Shown one piece after another: positions 5,301-7,995 of a DNA stretch of 7,995 nt; the first letter of the stretch is position 1, and every line of letters begins with the position of its first letter. The DNA is taken from assembly GCA_003531345.1 (NCBI GenBank), contig DQGZ01000071.1, forward strand, positions 1-7,995, given 5' to 3'. The stretch comes from Alphaproteobacteria bacterium. GTDB lineage: Bacteria > Pseudomonadota > Alphaproteobacteria > Rickettsiales > UBA8987. Both the position numbers and the translations under genes were made by a program. A model generated the notes under the pieces. The model was not told where the DNA came from, ran no database searches, and saw only the letters and a program-made list of their open reading frames with translations.

Positions 5301-7995
5301 AAAAGTAGCAAAATCATTTGAAACTTTAGACCCCTTAAATAAAGCTATTTCACAGAATGAATCTAGTTTGATTGAAGCTTTCGAAAGAGCAAAAAAGGGC
5401 TTTAATGATATTGATTTACAATTAAGCGGTAGATATCAAAGAGATGTTAATTCCAGAAGAAAGTTACTCGGAGCAGAAACTGTTGAGTTTTATACTGAAG
5501 GTGTAAATAGAAATATAGCTGCTGGCAAAATGGAAGAGCTAGAAGCTAATATGGAAGAATATGAATGGAGAGGAAAAACATACAGAAGATTAAAACAATC
5601 ATACATAGATGATCCAAATATTCCTCCTAGTGATGGCTATAGGTATTATGTACAAGAGACGGAAAAGATGAAGCAAGAAACTCCGTTTCATCTTGCAAAT
5701 TTTAGGCAAGAAGTTGAGCCTGATCCGTCAGTTGCAATTCCGATATCAGAAGTTCAAATTAAACCAAGCGATGTAATAAAATATTGGATAAAACCAGGGC
5801 AAATAAGCGCAGGAGCTTTAGTTATTGAAGAGGGGGAGTTTGAAAAAGATCTTACGGAAGAATTTAAGAAGTTTCAGGAAAACCCAACTTTAGAAAACAT
5901 AACTTTTAGATTTACCATGGCTTCTGCTTGGAGAGCTTTTGCAGAAGCTTTTGGTGAAATACTTGGAAATGGATCTGCTGGTGAAGGCGGTGTTCCAATT
6001 GGCATTGCAGGAACACCTTATGGGCCAGCACATATACAAAACTCTACTGGGCAATTTGGAAGTCATCCTGAGGTTGTCGTAGCTACTGCTACACGAAATG
6101 AGGAAAATGACTCTATTGCAAAAGGCGTATTACAAGTAAAAGTTATACAAGGTGCTAAACCAAAAAGAGGGGGCAAACAAACCCCTCTTAAAGTTACTGT
6201 TGATATAGCTGCACTAAGGCAAACATATCCTCATGTTCCTTTACCTAGCCCTTCTGAATTTGCAGATACTATGTCTGTTGAAGATTTTATGGGGTTGATA
6301 AGATATTACAAGTCTTATGATATAAATTTGGATGTAAAAATTGCAGTGCAACCTGGTTGCGAAACTGTTGCTTTGGCAGCTGCAAAATCTGGAGTTGATA
6401 ACATTACACTTGCTGGTTATGGGGGGACTGCAGCAAGCGGTGCTTTAGATGCAAGGAGTAATGGTGATGATGTAAAAGATTACATAGCTTTTACTAGAGC
6501 TGTATTAGACAAAAAAGGGTTTAGTCACGTCTCAATATCAGCAGAAGGAAATTATATAAGTCATAAAGATATACTATTTGGAATGGCTCATGGCAGGGCT
6601 GCTGCTGGCTTCGGAACTATGGCTATGGTTTCAGGCGGTTGCGTTTTAGCAGAAGTTTGCTTTAAAGGTGGTGTAAATCCAGATTCAATATGGAGAGCCG
6701 TTATTGGGCTTGCAAAAGAAGGTAACCAAGATTTTACAATACCAAAAGTAGTTGATTATTTGTCAAGAGTTGAGGGTGTTGAATATTGCCCTGTTGGAAT
6801 GGCCAACAGTGGAATTCTTTTTGATAAAGAGAAATCAAAATATATGATGCAACAATTTATTGTGGACATGGCAAAAGCAACTGTTGAGGATATGGCAAAG
6901 CATGGCTGTAGAACTCCAGAAGAGTACTATGCAAAATGTAATCAAATATATCAAAATATTGATGTTAACAGCAGGTTAGAAGAGCTTGGGCAAAAACTTT
7001 ATGGTAAGTTTGATATGTCCATATTTGATACGGTTATTAATAGTAGAGTAACCTCTCAAGAATTTATCGATAAATATATTAAAATTCAGTATGCTGACGA
7101 TAAACTTGGTTTTGTAGATAAAGTTAAGGATTATTTTTCTAAGTTTAGAGAAACCCTGGAAAGCAAACCATGGCTAAAAACAGCTTCTTTTTTAAAAGTT
7201 GGACCTTCTGGAAGATCTTTTGCACATCTTGCTCTTGGAAAGGGTGAATTAGAAGATATAGCTCTAGAAATAGGCTCGAGAGAAAATCCAATTCCTATGG
7301 AAGCTAATTACGAGGCTATTGGCGTAAGAACTTTTGCACAGGTTGCTAAAGAAGTTTTTAATGCAAAAAAAGCTGCTTTTATGAATGCTTTTCCTAATAG
7401 ATTAGCTTTAGATGCAGGGCAAAAAATATTAAAAATATTTACCAGCGGAACTCCAGGTCAAAGAGCTTTTGCTGGCATGGTTCCGGGTGTGAAAGTTGTG
7501 CATGAAGGGGTTTTACTTGATACATCTGGAAGAAACAAAAGTGGAGGAGATACAACAGTTCTAGCGCCTGAAACATTTTTTACTGCATTTCCAGATAAAA
7601 TCCCTGAACAAATTTTTGTTTCGAATAACCCAACAGCTGAAACTTTACTTGTAGTAGCTGGGGCTTCAACTAACTACGGAAAAAATGGTGGTAATGATTT
7701 TTATGAGGGTTGTATTGGGCCTAATTTTAGATCATGCTCTCATGGTGGAGCAGATGTTGGCTTAGGAGTGAAGGATTATGCGGGTGAATTCCAAAGCAGA
7801 GGTGTAATGGGTGTGTTAACAGATAATTTTGGATCAGGATTTGGTAATGGTCAAATTGGTGGCTTCAATTTTGTTTATGACCCTAATAATAAACTTCAAA
7901 GTAATATGGACCATTCAAGCCTAACTCATTTACCTAATGAAATTAGACCATTGTGTGAAATGGTAGCAAAACACTATATTGAGTTAGGCTTGAAT
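2368..7995 (+). CDS. Giant divergent glutamate synthase large-subunit (GltB-like) protein (partial, 3' end outside window)
   Basis: One frame of 1876 codons without a stop; the C-terminus is outside. The GltB domain order is intact. Residues 1 to about 520 are a class II glutaminase-like domain with DPNNCGVG, where Cys23 matches the nucleophile that is N-terminal after processing in GltB; later come ASLSTMNVTYKG (274-285) and FDSAH (372-376). The central domain includes KAMGD and IINPSLDVLR (about 596-635) and TIILSDE (730-736). The synthase barrel has KPGQISAGAL (1142-1151), SAGEGG (1203-1208), VIQGAKP (1258-1264), GYGGTAAS (1350-1357), FGTMAMVSGGC (1415-1425) and CPVGMA (1474-1479). The GXGXG domain has TSGTPGQRAFAG (1692-1703) and repeated glycine motifs to about 1840. 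GltB normally makes two glutamates from glutamine and 2-oxoglutarate using FMN and a 3Fe-4S cluster; here several substrate motifs are altered, so that reaction is doubtful. It exceeds the usual 1500 residues or so, with helix-rich extra sequence at about 870-1050 and smaller insertions. No gltD is in view. Uninterrupted length and conserved structural motifs argue for selection, not decay. Confidence 0.93.
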   Translation, partial: MVASKQVIAEEGLNFDLEDPNNCGVGGTIDATGEQTRETVEITNKMSLGYIHRTGTTPGRDDKPISDGNSIGEDLSVDYFNQVISEEFGKNDVILEEGRFAVGMFFLPQDRKALIEGKTPERFVEELIEENGAYELIGWRNPKIGFEALKLPEEVYNNIPVVKKFLNERIKFLQDEVNGLDIKDSDPVLYSKKLAEAEKSAVFETLKQYNLEECSLSIDVIIDLPNYRQPILRMKDDISTSAGQEAITELHCAISDLSRGFNEGKAPQERIYPASLSTMNVTYKGPFMPQQLIDFYDDRNQENYKTSEGTVHGKFATVGGTDVTKAHGINVGDSLTGDTNGDYVTIDNNEDDRNSFLATGVLKNPFDVSQAFDSAHMVAHVSDLKRIFGNLTEEAIFSLLTPAYEQDPDMPEYTKAFFRIKNMMFKPYSGPTNLNFKGIDKEGYKWGSVKDPAGSRPSWFYVTVDEQGKAKRLYKGSEVLHSVEELKARGEYLVYTDMLQSGEMFYFNRNEKKLYRNKDILEKITNPEKNGGVDYIKVLQSLLTEGIEVSDDEIDIYEFKKHNLDLTTKLNYFAWNRETRDYVINEIARTGLVPIKAMGDSEANSAFIRNIVAHFMENLKEKCVQIINPSLDVLRKQKILSWADEIGANPNLEEFKDRKLTPIKDKWFKPGELDNLKEIRSEYAAVIDCTAEVGYLNQFTEEEKIEKLNARVEEICNEVERAINEGKKDTIILSDENISMTRQAPTDAVVLRAVMTRLKEKELSPKASIICDSGQSKDPTHSAKLLTLGAKAVNERSMHEYLQSFAQENGLKYSSTINAYKEAWLGNLANMMGANGVSASRSYTNGLFVFLQNITNEDGMFGKIFKGLKSKVQGMDERDIASSMIRAQEDSQVQLACFKELNSEVLNILESAGLHEIKSKLQDEKTLYGLFSQCFNSFEEAVFLDDKKERVLAFKEAIRGMLETAGLYEHATLSDGAEKVAKSFETLDPLNKAISQNESSLIEAFERAKKGFNDIDLQLSGRYQRDVNSRRKLLGAETVEFYTEGVNRNIAAGKMEELEANMEEYEWRGKTYRRLKQSYIDDPNIPPSDGYRYYVQETEKMKQETPFHLANFRQEVEPDPSVAIPISEVQIKPSDVIKYWIKPGQISAGALVIEEGEFEKDLTEEFKKFQENPTLENITFRFTMASAWRAFAEAFGEILGNGSAGEGGVPIGIAGTPYGPAHIQNSTGQFGSHPEVVVATATRNEENDSIAKGVLQVKVIQGAKPKRGGKQTPLKVTVDIAALRQTYPHVPLPSPSEFADTMSVEDFMGLIRYYKSYDINLDVKIAVQPGCETVALAAAKSGVDNITLAGYGGTAASGALDARSNGDDVKDYIAFTRAVLDKKGFSHVSISAEGNYISHKDILFGMAHGRAAAGFGTMAMVSGGCVLAEVCFKGGVNPDSIWRAVIGLAKEGNQDFTIPKVVDYLSRVEGVEYCPVGMANSGILFDKEKSKYMMQQFIVDMAKATVEDMAKHGCRTPEEYYAKCNQIYQNIDVNSRLEELGQKLYGKFDMSIFDTVINSRVTSQEFIDKYIKIQYADDKLGFVDKVKDYFSKFRETLESKPWLKTASFLKVGPSGRSFAHLALGKGELEDIALEIGSRENPIPMEANYEAIGVRTFAQVAKEVFNAKKAAFMNAFPNRLALDAGQKILKIFTSGTPGQRAFAGMVPGVKVVHEGVLLDTSGRNKSGGDTTVLAPETFFTAFPDKIPEQIFVSNNPTAETLLVVAGASTNYGKNGGNDFYEGCIGPNFRSCSHGGADVGLGVKDYAGEFQSRGVMGVLTDNFGSGFGNGQIGGFNFVYDPNNKLQSNMDHSSLTHLPNEIRPLCEMVAKHYIELGLN

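Noticed and set aside
2368..7995. Treating the giant gene as ordinary gltB, or as a decaying pseudogene
   Set aside because: Several catalytic motifs differ and the length is well above normal, so plain GltB is unsafe. A frame of 1876 codons without a stop, with conserved glycine and cysteine motifs to the window edge, also argues against decay.

Overview
The window comes from an AT-rich (about one third GC by eye) Gram-negative bacterium. An outer-membrane barrel with a signal peptide, a DUF2946-like membrane protein and a glutamate-synthase-like giant protein fit a low-GC proteobacterium. A host-associated alphaproteobacterium of the Rickettsiales/Holosporales type is a plausible but unproven guess. 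No rRNA, tRNA, CRISPR array or intact mobile element is visible.

Left part (1-1618, minus strand): two genes in tandem read towards the left edge. The upstream one (1618-1184) encodes a small membrane-anchored protein resembling DUF2946. The downstream one (1104 to beyond base 1) encodes an exported, Met/His-rich outer-membrane beta-barrel of the MetA-pathway/transporter-like family. The gap of 79 bases has no visible terminator, so they probably form one transcription unit. The Met/His richness suggests copper or another soft metal. At the left edge the barrel gene contains a 183-bp-period, in-frame direct repeat that is either a very recent tandem duplication or an assembly loop.

Middle (1619-2367): a long non-coding stretch. 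It holds a -10 element for the leftward unit, an orphan 72-codon open frame without ATG on the minus strand, a good sigma70-type promoter for the rightward gene, and a perfect 11-bp inverted repeat in that gene's leader.

Right part (2368 to beyond 7995, plus strand): one uninterrupted frame of at least 1876 codons. It is a highly diverged, enlarged homologue of the glutamate synthase large subunit (GltB), with the domain order intact: N-terminal class II glutaminase-like domain, central domain, FMN/3Fe-4S synthase-like barrel and GXGXG helix domain. Several catalytic motifs are eroded, while the nucleophile-position Cys and the three cluster-type cysteines survive. The third cysteine is displaced by an insertion of about 38 residues. 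This protein is the most interesting object in the window: probably a neofunctionalised GOGAT paralogue, not ordinary GltB. No GltD partner is visible here.
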